Assembly: GCF_934424005.1 (NCBI RefSeq)
Contig: NZ_CAKRXI010000005.1
Span: 31,040-95,039 of the forward strand
Origin: an uncultured Blautia sp.
GTDB taxonomy: Bacteria; Bacillota; Clostridia; Lachnospirales; Lachnospiraceae
Direction: 5' to 3'
Length of the DNA: 64,000 nucleotides
Position 1 is the stretch's first letter. Each line of letters begins with the position of its first letter. The notes below the pieces were generated by a model. It had not been told where the DNA came from, ran no database searches, and was given only the letters and a program-made list of their open reading frames with translations. This document shows, in pieces, positions 1 through 9,006 of this stretch. Position numbers and translations under genes: made by a program.

Positions 1-2
1 GC

Positions 3-2108
3 GCCCTCAGCCGTGCCGGCTATCTTGTGAATGATACCTCATTCCCGGGACGTTTTATAAAAAAAGAAGGTCAGATCTACCTGAATACCTGGCATGGCAC
101 ACCTCTTAAGAAGATGGGACGTGACAATCGTCCTGAGATGGTAACCATGGGAAATGTACAGCGGAATCTGCTGGATTCTGATTATCTGGTATTTCCCAAC
201 CAGTTTATGGAAGAAAAAATGTCCGGAGCCTATATGCTGGACAGTCTGTACCGTGGAACCGTTCTTCGCGAGGGTTACCCACGTAACGACATCTTTCGGC
301 AGCCAGCAAATCTCCACTTAAAAGAGCAGGTCGGACTGCAGGACAAAAAACTGCTTGCCTACCTTCCGACTTTCCGTGGTAATTTTAATGCTCTGGACGA
401 TCAGGGATATATGCAAACGCTCTCTCAAAATCTTTCTCTGTGGGATTCCCAGCTGAATGAGGATGAGATTCTTCTTATTAAATTGCATCCGTTCCTTCAT
501 GGTCTGGAAGATTTTTCCGGTTATCATCATATTCTGCCATTTCCGGCATCCTGGGATACTTATGAGGGATTGAGTGTCTGTGATACGCTGATCACGGATT
601 ATTCCAGCGTATTTTATGATTATGCCAACTCCGGCAAAAAAATCATTCTTTTTGCCTATGACCGCAAAGAATATGAAAGTTCCCGTGGTATGTATGAAGA
701 AATTGATTCCTATCCTTTTGATTATACAGAAAAAGCAGAGGAGGTCATTCCATTTGCACACCGCTCCGGCGGCACACCAGACGATGCTTTTATGCAAAAA
801 TATGCCAGCTATGAAGACGGACATGGTGCCAAAAAGATCTGTCGTCAGGTCTTTCTTCATGAGGACTGTTGCCGTAAATACCGATATCATGGCAATGGCA
901 GAAAAAATGTTCTGATCTACGCAGGAGACCTGGATCTCAACGGCATTACAACTGTCCTGTATTCCCAGCTTCATGCACTGGATCTTACCCGTTATAATTA
1001 TTTTATTTCTTTCCGTTCACTGTATGTAAAAGATCATCCCGAAAGGATGGAACGCCTTCCGGATGGCGTGGGAATCTATCCACTGGCGAGTGAAATGAAT
1101 ATGGATCTGCTGACAATGGCTGCCCAGCTTCTGAAACTGAAAGGCCATGCCGGCTCCTGGTCCGAACGCCGACTGCATACCGCTTACAGACGCGAATGGA
1201 AAAAACATTTCGGAAATACCGAATTTGCCTGTGTAATTCATTATAACGGCTACGAAGCCTATACAACTGCACTTCTTGAAGAGGCACCATGCCCGCGAAG
1301 TATCTGGGTTCACAATGATATGGCAAGAGAAGTTCATCTGAAAGGCAATATGAACCCTCATCTTCTGAAAGAGGCATATCACACTTATGACCATATTGTG
1401 CCAGTGAGCGAAGATCTTATCCAGCCTGTTGTCAGGGAATTCAGTGCTGACCGTTCCAGAATCACGGTCATACACAACTGTCACGATTTTCAGAGTGTAC
1501 TGGAGCGAAGCCTTGCTCCCGTTGCATTCAATGAAGATACACTATCCAATGTTTCTCTGGAATCACTACAGTCTGTACTTGATTCTGACGTTCCAAAATT
1601 TATCAGCATCGGTCGTTTTTCACCTGAGAAGGGACACAAACGACTTCTGGATGCTTTTGAACAATACTGGAAGGATCACCCGGACACCTGGTTGATCATC
1701 ATCGGTGGTGTTGGTAATCTCTACGATGAAACGCTGGCTCATGCCAGGACTCTGTGCGCATCAGATCATATCATCCTGATCCGTGCAGTCACCAATCCTA
1801 TGCCCATTCTGAAACGCTGTGATCTGTTCCTTCTTTCTTCTTATTATGAAGGCCAGGGAATCGTTCTTATGGAAGCGGCAACACTCGGTATCCCTGTAAT
1901 GGCCTGCGACGTAAGCGGATGTCACAGTTTTCTGAAAGAATACGGTGGGCTTTTGCTCGAAGATTCAGAAGCCGGACTCCTGCACGGCATGCAGTTATTC
2001 GCAGAAGGAAAAGTTCTCCCACTGCATATCGATGCCGAATGCATTAACCGTACCTCAGCCGCCCAGGTAGAGTCTTTGATTGCCGGTGATATCTCGTCCA
2101 AAAACTGA
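3..2108 (+). CDS. CDP-glycerol glycerophosphotransferase / GT4 glycosyltransferase fusion, 5' partial
   Basis: The reading frame is open to the left window edge, so the start lies upstream; a GTG at 27 is internal to a conserved stretch and is not a likely start. Counting from 27, the first ~285 residues are a CDP-glycerol:poly(glycerophosphate) transferase (TagF/TarF-like) domain, with WHGTPLKK near residue 22 and ITDYSSVFYDYA near 189. From ~295 to the end is a GT4 glycosyltransferase, with GRFSPEKG near 529 and the nucleotide-sugar motif EGQGIVLMEA near 608. TagF-like enzymes polymerise or prime glycerol-phosphate chains on the cytoplasmic face; a fused GT4 would add sugars to the same polymer (inference). 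The GT2 gene follows after 12 bp, so the two are probably co-transcribed. Confidence 0.88.
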   Translation, partial: ALSRAGYLVNDTSFPGRFIKKEGQIYLNTWHGTPLKKMGRDNRPEMVTMGNVQRNLLDSDYLVFPNQFMEEKMSGAYMLDSLYRGTVLREGYPRNDIFRQPANLHLKEQVGLQDKKLLAYLPTFRGNFNALDDQGYMQTLSQNLSLWDSQLNEDEILLIKLHPFLHGLEDFSGYHHILPFPASWDTYEGLSVCDTLITDYSSVFYDYANSGKKIILFAYDRKEYESSRGMYEEIDSYPFDYTEKAEEVIPFAHRSGGTPDDAFMQKYASYEDGHGAKKICRQVFLHEDCCRKYRYHGNGRKNVLIYAGDLDLNGITTVLYSQLHALDLTRYNYFISFRSLYVKDHPERMERLPDGVGIYPLASEMNMDLLTMAAQLLKLKGHAGSWSERRLHTAYRREWKKHFGNTEFACVIHYNGYEAYTTALLEEAPCPRSIWVHNDMAREVHLKGNMNPHLLKEAYHTYDHIVPVSEDLIQPVVREFSADRSRITVIHNCHDFQSVLERSLAPVAFNEDTLSNVSLESLQSVLDSDVPKFISIGRFSPEKGHKRLLDAFEQYWKDHPDTWLIIIGGVGNLYDETLAHARTLCASDHIILIRAVTNPMPILKRCDLFLLSSYYEGQGIVLMEAATLGIPVMACDVSGCHSFLKEYGGLLLEDSEAGLLHGMQLFAEGKVLPLHIDAECINRTSAAQVESLIAGDISSKN

Positions 2109-2120
2109 AAGGAACTTTTT

Positions 2121-2870
2121 ATGACAACAAATAAACCTCTGATTTCAGTTATCATGCCAGTCTATAATGGTGGCTTTACCATCAGACAGGCGGTGGAATC
2201 TGTTTTCTGCCAGAATATTCCTCTGGAACTGCTGGTCATTGACGACGGTTCCACGGACCAGACTTCAGAAGTACTGTCCGTTTACCAGAATCGTCCAGAT
2301 TTCCATTATCTGAAAAATCCACATAATATTGGAGCTGCAGCCTCCCGTAACCGGGGTGTTCAGGAAGCTCACGGACAGTATGTCGCATTCCTTGACGCAG
2401 ATGACTGGTGGGAAAACGGCAAACTGCAGATTCAGTTGGATACTCTTCGTGAAACAGGTCGTGTACTCTGTTCTACCGGAAGAGAACTTATGAACTACGA
2501 TGGAACTCCTGCCGGCAAATATATCCCGGTGAAGGAAACAGTCTCTTACAGGGATCTTCTGAAACATAACAGTATCAACTGTTCTTCTGTTCTCCTGTTG
2601 AGAGATGTCGCTGCTGAATTCCCGATGGAACACGATGACAGCCATGAAGATTATCTTACATGGCTTAAGATTTTGCGCAAATACGGTCCCGCTGCCGGCA
2701 TTGACCGCCCGCTTCTTAAATATCGTATGAGCAAAACCAGCAAATCCGGAGACAAAAAGAAATCTGCCATTATGACTTATAAAGTATATCGTTATATGGG
2801 CTACAGCCACATGCGCTGTATTCTGTATTTTATTTCCTATGCCATACATGGATTCTGGAAATACCGCTGA
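2121..2870 (+). CDS. GT2 family glycosyltransferase
   Basis: Family 2 (GT-A fold) glycosyltransferase of 249 aa. The N-terminus reads ISVIMPVYNGG, followed by the nucleotide-binding DDGSTD near residue 41 and the metal-binding LDADDWW near residue 92. The length fits the catalytic domain alone, with no C-terminal membrane span, so it is probably cytoplasmic or peripheral. The start has an AAGGAA ribosome site 6 bp upstream. It sits between two CDP-glycerol transferase genes on the same strand, which suggests that it decorates or extends a teichoic-acid-like or capsular polymer. The donor and acceptor sugars cannot be predicted. Confidence 0.9.
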   Translation: MTTNKPLISVIMPVYNGGFTIRQAVESVFCQNIPLELLVIDDGSTDQTSEVLSVYQNRPDFHYLKNPHNIGAAASRNRGVQEAHGQYVAFLDADDWWENGKLQIQLDTLRETGRVLCSTGRELMNYDGTPAGKYIPVKETVSYRDLLKHNSINCSSVLLLRDVAAEFPMEHDDSHEDYLTWLKILRKYGPAAGIDRPLLKYRMSKTSKSGDKKKSAIMTYKVYRYMGYSHMRCILYFISYAIHGFWKYR

Positions 2871-2906
2871 TACTGTATCATTTTAACTGGAAAGGACATA
2901 GCAACC

Positions 2907-4055
2907 ATGGGAAAAGCCAAAAATCTGCTGTTCACAGCATGCCTGGAACATTTTGGACAGATCCGTCCAGATTCTCATATCTGGCTGTTTTCTTCTACAG
3001 ATAACAGTCATTACAATTATAATTCCCGTTATCTTTTTGAATACGTAAAAGAAAATCTTCCGGAGATCACCCCTCTTTTCGTGATCAATGATCCGAAGCT
3101 TCGAAACAGTCTTTCCACTAAATATGGAAAACAGTATTTTATCGAAACAGAAAGTATACAGGGTATTCGTCAGGCACTGTCAGCCGGTGTATGGTTTACA
3201 TCTGCCGGGCTTCCTGCCTATGGGACCGGTCTTCACAAAAAGAGACTGATCATCAATCTCTGGCATGGAGTTCCACTGAAGAAAATTGCTCTTCTGGATC
3301 CTAATCTCAAAAAAGCTGCACGTATTTATTTTAAAAAGATTTTCTCTGAGAACTATACCTGTATCCTGACAACATCTCATGAACTGATTCCCCTTATGGC
3401 CAGAAGTTTTGCTGTTTCTGAAGACAAAATCAAGGTCTGGGGACAGCCTCGAAACGATGGGATGTTCCAAAAAAATGACTGCCGTAAAATTTTAAGCCAG
3501 CTGTTTCCGGATCTTCCGGAATATACAAAGACTGTGCTTTATGCCCCAACTTTCCGCGATTATGGACAGGTTCAGCTGTTTCCGTTTAAAGATTTTGATC
3601 AGAAACAGCTGGAGGCATTTCTTGAGGAAAAAAACATGTTGTTTTTTATACGGACTCATGTTGCCGAACAGGGTTCTGCTGCTCCATATCTTGGAAAAAG
3701 AATTCGTTTTCTTGGAAACGAACAGGCTGAAGATGTCACCGGTATTCTGAATATCTTTGACTGCCTGATCACCGATTATTCCAGTATTTACATTGATTAT
3801 CTTCTCACTGACAAACCAATGATATTTCTTCCGTACGACCGTCAGCAGTACCTTGACGGACGCGGCATGAATTTTGATTATGATGACGTAACCCCTGGTC
3901 CGAAGCCCGAAACATTCAACGACTTTCTGGATGCCCTCTCTCCAAAAGAGGATTTCTGGAAATCTGAGCGGACACGGGTAAACCGGCTTTTTAATGAAAT
4001 TCAGCATCCCTGTGCTGCTGATATCTGTAACAAGGTTCTGAAAATGATTCGGTAA
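2907..4055 (+). CDS. CDP-glycerol glycerophosphotransferase family protein
   Basis: A 382-aa protein with the family's two hallmark motifs, NLWHGVPLKK near residue 118 and LITDYSSIYIDYL near 287, followed by FLPYDRQQYLDGRG. These enzymes transfer glycerol- or ribitol-phosphate from a CDP-alditol onto a lipid-linked wall polymer at the inner membrane face. It lacks the extra N-terminal module of long TagF proteins and is the size of a single catalytic unit (TagB/TarF size). The ribosome site is GGAAAGGA. It closes a three-gene envelope-glycan cluster whose start is left of the window. Whether it primes or polymerises cannot be decided from sequence. Confidence 0.9.
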   Translation: MGKAKNLLFTACLEHFGQIRPDSHIWLFSSTDNSHYNYNSRYLFEYVKENLPEITPLFVINDPKLRNSLSTKYGKQYFIETESIQGIRQALSAGVWFTSAGLPAYGTGLHKKRLIINLWHGVPLKKIALLDPNLKKAARIYFKKIFSENYTCILTTSHELIPLMARSFAVSEDKIKVWGQPRNDGMFQKNDCRKILSQLFPDLPEYTKTVLYAPTFRDYGQVQLFPFKDFDQKQLEAFLEEKNMLFFIRTHVAEQGSAAPYLGKRIRFLGNEQAEDVTGILNIFDCLITDYSSIYIDYLLTDKPMIFLPYDRQQYLDGRGMNFDYDDVTPGPKPETFNDFLDALSPKEDFWKSERTRVNRLFNEIQHPCAADICNKVLKMIR

Positions 4056-4092
4056 CTTTAATCTTTACTGCACCAATACTAAGGAGAATCAT

Positions 4093-5649
4093 ATGAAATT
4101 ACTGATCGTAGATGATGAAGAGCTTACCCGCACTGGTGTGATCACTTCGCTGGACTGGGCTTCTCTTGGCATAGATGAAGTACTGCAGGCAGATGATGGT
4201 GTACACGGTCTTGAAACGGCACGGCTCTGCAAGCCGGAAATCATTCTTTGTGATGTGCGTATGCCTCGCATGGATGGCATTTCCATGTTGGAACGTCTGG
4301 AAAAGTTTCTTCCTGATACTGTTCCGATCTTCATGAGCGGATACTCAGATAAAGAATATCTGAAGGCTGCTATCAAATTAAAAGCAGTCAACTATATTGA
4401 AAAACCTTTTTCTATTTCAGAAATTGAAACTGCCATTCGCGAAGCCCGTGAACTTTACACCCAAAAAGTCCATTCCCGCAGAGGCGAAACACTGCATTCA
4501 ATGGAAACTGCTTCCCGTCTGGCACTGCAGCTGACTCTTCCTTACGGAAGCAACAGCCAGATCATAGAGCAGCTCTCATCTGAACTTGGACTTACTATGA
4601 ATGCATCCACTTATTTTACTTCTTTTATCATAAAAACAGATCTGTTTCTGGATGCATCCATTCCATCCATGACTGATTTTTATCAGGAATTCCTGGATTT
4701 TCTGGAATCATTTCACATGAAATGCATTTATCTTGAAAAGAAAATGCAGTATCTTGTTTATTTTCTGTTTTCACAGAATGAGCCAACCAGCAGACAGCTG
4801 CAGTCAGTGAATACTTACCTTTGCAGTCATTTTGCAGAGATCGGACATTATTCTATGGCATGTGGTGATACAGTATACGGCCTTTCAAAAGCCTATCAGA
4901 CCTATACTTCTGCTGTTATTCTGTTACAGAGCAGTTATTTTTTTCCAGAAAATACGCTGCTGACTTCTGCCCAGCCAGACGAAAGTCCGGATGTACAGAG
5001 TAATATTTTTTCAGACTCGCCGGCGGCGGCTTTTGCAGATGCATTATCCAGGCTGGATCAGACATCCGCTGAAAATATTCTTCAGAAACTGTATACTACT
5101 TTTTATAAAAATCATCGTTTTCTGCAGAATCCGGTCAAAGATCTTTATTATAAACTTTTTTTATGTCTGGAAGATGCACGCTATCAACAGAAGATTGCAG
5201 GTTCTGGAAATATTGAAAGTATCGCAGAAACAATTGATGACTGTTTCACATTTCCAGAACTTCATCAGACGCTGATCAATAAGACGAAAGAATATTTTTC
5301 CAAAGCAGAAAATACCTCTCAGGAAAATCCAACCATTTTTCTCATTAAAGACTATATCAGCAAGAATTATATGAATGAAACACTTTCTGTAAAAGATATC
5401 AGTTCCCATGTGTTTCTTTCTACTTCGTATGTATGCACATTCTTTAAAAGCGAGACCGGGCAGACGCTGAATCAGTATATAACAGAATATCGTATGGAAA
5501 AAGCCAAACAGCTTCTGAAAGATGCACGTTTTAAAATCACGGACATATCTTCCAGGGTTGGCTACAGTGACGGTAACTATTTTGGAAAGAGCTTCAAAAA
5601 ATACAGTGGGCTTTCTCCTTCTGAATACAGGGAGCGAAATTTACAATGA
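4093..5649 (+). CDS. YesN-type response regulator, AraC family DNA-binding
   Basis: 518 aa. The N-terminal receiver domain (~1-120) carries the acidic pocket VDDEE, the phospho-acceptor Asp in CDVRMPRMDG near residue 55, the Ser/Thr switch region FMSGYSD, and the Lys in EKPF. A ~280-residue linker of unknown fold follows. Two AraC-type helix-turn-helix motifs occupy ~415-515, ending in GYSDGNYFGKSFKKYSGLSP. The start has AAGGAG 6 bp upstream. The stop overlaps the histidine kinase start by 4 bp (ATGA), so the two are translationally coupled. YesN/YesM pairs usually control nearby carbohydrate transport genes. Here the nearest genes are envelope glycosyltransferases upstream and a sugar isomerase operon on the opposite strand, so the target is uncertain. 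Confidence 0.93.
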   Translation: MKLLIVDDEELTRTGVITSLDWASLGIDEVLQADDGVHGLETARLCKPEIILCDVRMPRMDGISMLERLEKFLPDTVPIFMSGYSDKEYLKAAIKLKAVNYIEKPFSISEIETAIREARELYTQKVHSRRGETLHSMETASRLALQLTLPYGSNSQIIEQLSSELGLTMNASTYFTSFIIKTDLFLDASIPSMTDFYQEFLDFLESFHMKCIYLEKKMQYLVYFLFSQNEPTSRQLQSVNTYLCSHFAEIGHYSMACGDTVYGLSKAYQTYTSAVILLQSSYFFPENTLLTSAQPDESPDVQSNIFSDSPAAAFADALSRLDQTSAENILQKLYTTFYKNHRFLQNPVKDLYYKLFLCLEDARYQQKIAGSGNIESIAETIDDCFTFPELHQTLINKTKEYFSKAENTSQENPTIFLIKDYISKNYMNETLSVKDISSHVFLSTSYVCTFFKSETGQTLNQYITEYRMEKAKQLLKDARFKITDISSRVGYSDGNYFGKSFKKYSGLSPSEYRERNLQ

Positions 5650-7502
5650 GTCATATTTTCACACGGATCAGGCATTCTTATGGTGATATGAAGCTGGAAT
5701 CCAAATTCACATTAGTTCTGTTGCTCACAGCAACCGTTCCTGTCATTATGATGGCATGCTTTTTCTACGGAAAGCTGTACGATATGGTTGTCTCCTACAC
5801 GATTCGTCAGGAACAGGATACTTCCGCCCAGACAGCTCCTTACATAGAAGATCTTGTACAGCAGATCATTGATGCCCATGACGGAATCACTGATCAGGAA
5901 TTTTTTCAGATTCTGTTCCACCAGCCTGTTAACTCACCATTTCAGATGTTTCTGGATACAAACGATGCACAGTATTTTCATGAATATGTAGAAAATCTGA
6001 TTGATTCTGATATGATCTCCGGCTTACAGATCTATATGGATTTTCCACCGCAATCTGTACGACTTTTCAGTGATGATCTTACGAAAGATTATTTTTCACC
6101 TATGAGCAAAGCTCGTGGTACCTACTGGTACGGTATCTTTCAGGGTACACAACAGTCCTCCCTGTTCTGTCCTGCTTTCTATCTTGGTGAACGCGAGAAA
6201 AAAAAATACGGAGATCTTGCATATATTACTTCCACGACCTTTTATTATCAGGGAAAAGCCCGTCAGGCTTACATCGCCCTTTACAGTTCTTCAGATTATC
6301 TCTCAGATATGTTGAAAGATAATCTGACGATTGACGGAAGTGTTTCTTACATCATCAATGATCGAAATGCCGTGGTCGCATCCTCCGATATATCCCTTTC
6401 GGGTATCTATCTGTTGGATTACGATACAATTGAGGAGTCTTTTATGTCCTCCAACAACTTCATTGAACGGAATATTTTGGATACTACCGTGTACGCCGGC
6501 TTCTATAACATCAAACAGCCCGAATGGTTTATGGTTACTGTCCTGCCTTCCGGTCCACTGATTCATCAGAGTAATGCCATCATGGTTCAGTATGTCCTGA
6601 TGTATCTTGGTTTTCTGGTATTCGCCCTGGTTCTTGCACATTTTATGTCACACTCGATCACGAACCGAATCTCCTCTGTCATACATCAGATGAGTAAGGT
6701 ACGTAAAGGAACCTTAAGTCCTATGGACAGTCCGGAATACCATGATGAGATCGGTGATCTTATTGATACTTACAACTATATGACGCGTAAGATGGATCAG
6801 CTTATGACTGATCAGGCTAAAGCTGCAGAAGAACTTCGAATCGCTGAATTTCGTTCTCTTCAGGCCCAGATCAATCCACATTTTCTTTATAATACCATGG
6901 ATATGATCAACTGGCTGGCGCAGCAGGGACGGACAGATGAAGTTTCCCGCGCCGTTCAGAGTCTCTCCCGCTTTTATAAGCTGACTTTAAGCCGCAAACA
7001 GAGCATCAGCACGATTTACAGAGAAGCAGAACACGTTTCCATCTACCTGCAGATACAGAATATGCGTTATCATGACAGCATTACCTTTGTATCCGACATT
7101 CCTGATGAACTCATGGAATATCAGATTCCAAAGCTGACTCTGCAGCCAATCATTGAGAATTCTGTACTACACGGCATTCTGGAAACCGCTGATAAAACAG
7201 GAACTATTGTTCTTACCGGATGGATGGAAGATTCAGACATTGTTCTTCTGATATCTGATGACGGAATCGGAATTGCTGCGGAGCAACTTGCAACGATCCT
7301 GTCCGGTGAAGGTGCAAGTTCCTCCGGTGGCACAAATATAGCAGTGTACAATACACATCGACGTCTTCAGATCCTGTATGGCCCTGATTATGGACTCAGC
7401 TACACCAGCAATCCCGGCCATGGAACAGAAGTTGAAATTCGTATACCTGCCCGAAAGCATTCTGCAACCCTTGATTCTATTCCTCCATTATACAGAAAAT
7501 AA
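5646..7502 (+). CDS. YesM-type sensor histidine kinase
   Basis: 618-aa membrane kinase. A first transmembrane helix lies at ~20-42, an extracytoplasmic sensor region of ~265 residues follows, then a second helix at ~310-332 and a HAMP linker. The His_kinase domain has the phospho-accepting His in QINPHFLYN near residue 412. It also has the N box LQPIIENSVLHG, the G1 box ISDDGIGI and NIAVYNTHRRLQ, typical of the LytS/YesM class. The start overlaps the response regulator stop by 4 bp. The ligand of the sensor domain cannot be recognised. A strong bidirectional terminator follows directly. Confidence 0.93.
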   Translation: MSHIFTRIRHSYGDMKLESKFTLVLLLTATVPVIMMACFFYGKLYDMVVSYTIRQEQDTSAQTAPYIEDLVQQIIDAHDGITDQEFFQILFHQPVNSPFQMFLDTNDAQYFHEYVENLIDSDMISGLQIYMDFPPQSVRLFSDDLTKDYFSPMSKARGTYWYGIFQGTQQSSLFCPAFYLGEREKKKYGDLAYITSTTFYYQGKARQAYIALYSSSDYLSDMLKDNLTIDGSVSYIINDRNAVVASSDISLSGIYLLDYDTIEESFMSSNNFIERNILDTTVYAGFYNIKQPEWFMVTVLPSGPLIHQSNAIMVQYVLMYLGFLVFALVLAHFMSHSITNRISSVIHQMSKVRKGTLSPMDSPEYHDEIGDLIDTYNYMTRKMDQLMTDQAKAAEELRIAEFRSLQAQINPHFLYNTMDMINWLAQQGRTDEVSRAVQSLSRFYKLTLSRKQSISTIYREAEHVSIYLQIQNMRYHDSITFVSDIPDELMEYQIPKLTLQPIIENSVLHGILETADKTGTIVLTGWMEDSDIVLLISDDGIGIAAEQLATILSGEGASSSGGTNIAVYNTHRRLQILYGPDYGLSYTSNPGHGTEVEIRIPARKHSATLDSIPPLYRK

Positions 7503-7535
7503 AAAAAGAGACCGCTTTATGCGATCTCTTTTTTT
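7503..7535. terminator. bidirectional intrinsic terminator
   Basis: The hairpin AAAAAGAGA/TCTCTTTTT around a CCGC-TTTA-TGCGA apex, with A and T tracts on its two sides, sits directly after the kinase stop and 34 bp before the convergent isomerase stop. It can serve both strands. Confidence 0.85.
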
Positions 7536-7569
7536 GAATATGAATATGTGTATAAAGTAGATGGTAAAA

Positions 7570-8988
7570 TTATCTTGTAACGATATCAACCGGAATATTG
7601 AAGATTTTTGCTACCTTCAGGATTGTATCGATATGTCTTCCTGTAGCTGCTGCCATATGATGTGTCGGGCCAGCTTCGCTCCAGCGGTTAACAAACTCTC
7701 TTGCTCCACATGTAAAGCGTGTTCTCATGTTTGTATCACCGAAGGAAAGGATAGGTCCTTCTTCGTTTACACCTTCTGCTACAACAAATTTGAAGTGTCC
7801 GTCTTTATCCTGTGTGATTGCAAGATAGGTAACCGGACCTGTGTATGGATAGAACTGTGTCAGGTATCCGCCGCCTGTTTTACCGTGGAATACCGGCACG
7901 ATCTTCATGGTAGGTTTCTTATCGGAAATATCAGCATCTCCACTTCCGGAATGTCCGATAATGCAGATGTCCTCATTAAAGTCGATGGAATACATTTCTG
8001 ACAGCTGACCTGTACCTGAAATTGTCTTCAGGATACTCATTGCCATGGCAACTTTCATATCACCTTCAACAGCGCATGCTGTACCCTGTTTGATCAGCAT
8101 GGAAAATGCCGGGATCAGCATACTGTCAAGGACACCAGCTTTACCCTGAGCAAATCCGTCGTAATGAGAAGCAACCATGCTGAGGTGCTCATCTTTTACC
8201 CATTTTTCAAATGCTACAACGTATTTTGCCATATCCCATACTTTTTCGATTGTGCCGCCATCTTCGATATCGAATGTATCAAGAATATCCTGAGCTTTTG
8301 CGCGGATTGCTTCTTCATCTGTGATATCATCAGCGATAGCCCACATTTTTTCCCAGTCAAACTGTTTTGTGTACAGGAACATTCTGTTGTACAGGTTTGT
8401 CTCATCGATGTAAAGGTCCATCATACCCGGATATGGTCTTCCGATCTGAGCTATGTTAGTATCACGGAATCTTCTTCTGACCTGAGCAGCTTTACACCAG
8501 TCTTCGATCTCAGCCTGAACAGCCGGATCTCCACCTTCTACAACACCTGTGATAACAGCGTGTCTCTTGCCTGCTCTTTCAAGGTCAGCAACAGCTTCAC
8601 CAACAGCACCGCAGGCATATCCTTCACCAAGCCATGCAGCGATATCTGTGTGATCGTAATCCAGTGCTTTCAGTTTCTGAACGTTAACCAGAACAACCGG
8701 CACATCCAGATCACGGATTGCAGGAAGCATATTGTAAGATGTAGCATAAGTCAGCATCTGAAGGAAAACGATGTCTACGTCAGCTGCACGGAATTTGTCT
8801 CCGGCTTCCATAGACTGCTCTTTTGTTGTTACCATTCCTCCGTCAATGATCTCTACTGTATCTGGAAGTGTCTTCTTGAATGCCTCATACTGAGCTTCAA
8901 ACTCAGGTACCAGTGACGGGAACTGAGGAAGATATGCTCCTAATGCGATAGAAAATACACCAACTTTTGCCTTTGTGTTTACTAACAT
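7570..8988 (-). CDS. L-fucose/L-arabinose isomerase family sugar isomerase
   Basis: 472 aa, close in length to L-arabinose isomerase (~500). The residues expected for the AraA metal/active site are present: Glu in AVEGDMK, Glu in NEDICIIGHSG with the following His, and a His pair in GPTHHMAAATG near 443-444. The family interconverts aldoses and ketoses with Mn2+. Start ATG has AGGAGG 7 bp upstream. It lies 18 bp downstream of the rhamnulokinase-like gene and is clearly co-transcribed with it. The pairing suggests a 6-deoxyhexose or pentose (L-rhamnose, L-fucose, D-arabinose or L-arabinose) as substrate. A canonical FucI is encoded separately at 63524-64000, so a different or overlapping specificity is likely. 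The substrate is an open question. Confidence 0.85.
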   Translation of the reverse strand: MLVNTKAKVGVFSIALGAYLPQFPSLVPEFEAQYEAFKKTLPDTVEIIDGGMVTTKEQSMEAGDKFRAADVDIVFLQMLTYATSYNMLPAIRDLDVPVVLVNVQKLKALDYDHTDIAAWLGEGYACGAVGEAVADLERAGKRHAVITGVVEGGDPAVQAEIEDWCKAAQVRRRFRDTNIAQIGRPYPGMMDLYIDETNLYNRMFLYTKQFDWEKMWAIADDITDEEAIRAKAQDILDTFDIEDGGTIEKVWDMAKYVVAFEKWVKDEHLSMVASHYDGFAQGKAGVLDSMLIPAFSMLIKQGTACAVEGDMKVAMAMSILKTISGTGQLSEMYSIDFNEDICIIGHSGSGDADISDKKPTMKIVPVFHGKTGGGYLTQFYPYTGPVTYLAITQDKDGHFKFVVAEGVNEEGPILSFGDTNMRTRFTCGAREFVNRWSEAGPTHHMAAATGRHIDTILKVAKIFNIPVDIVTR

Positions 8989-9006
8989 AGTAAAACCTCC
9001 TATTTT

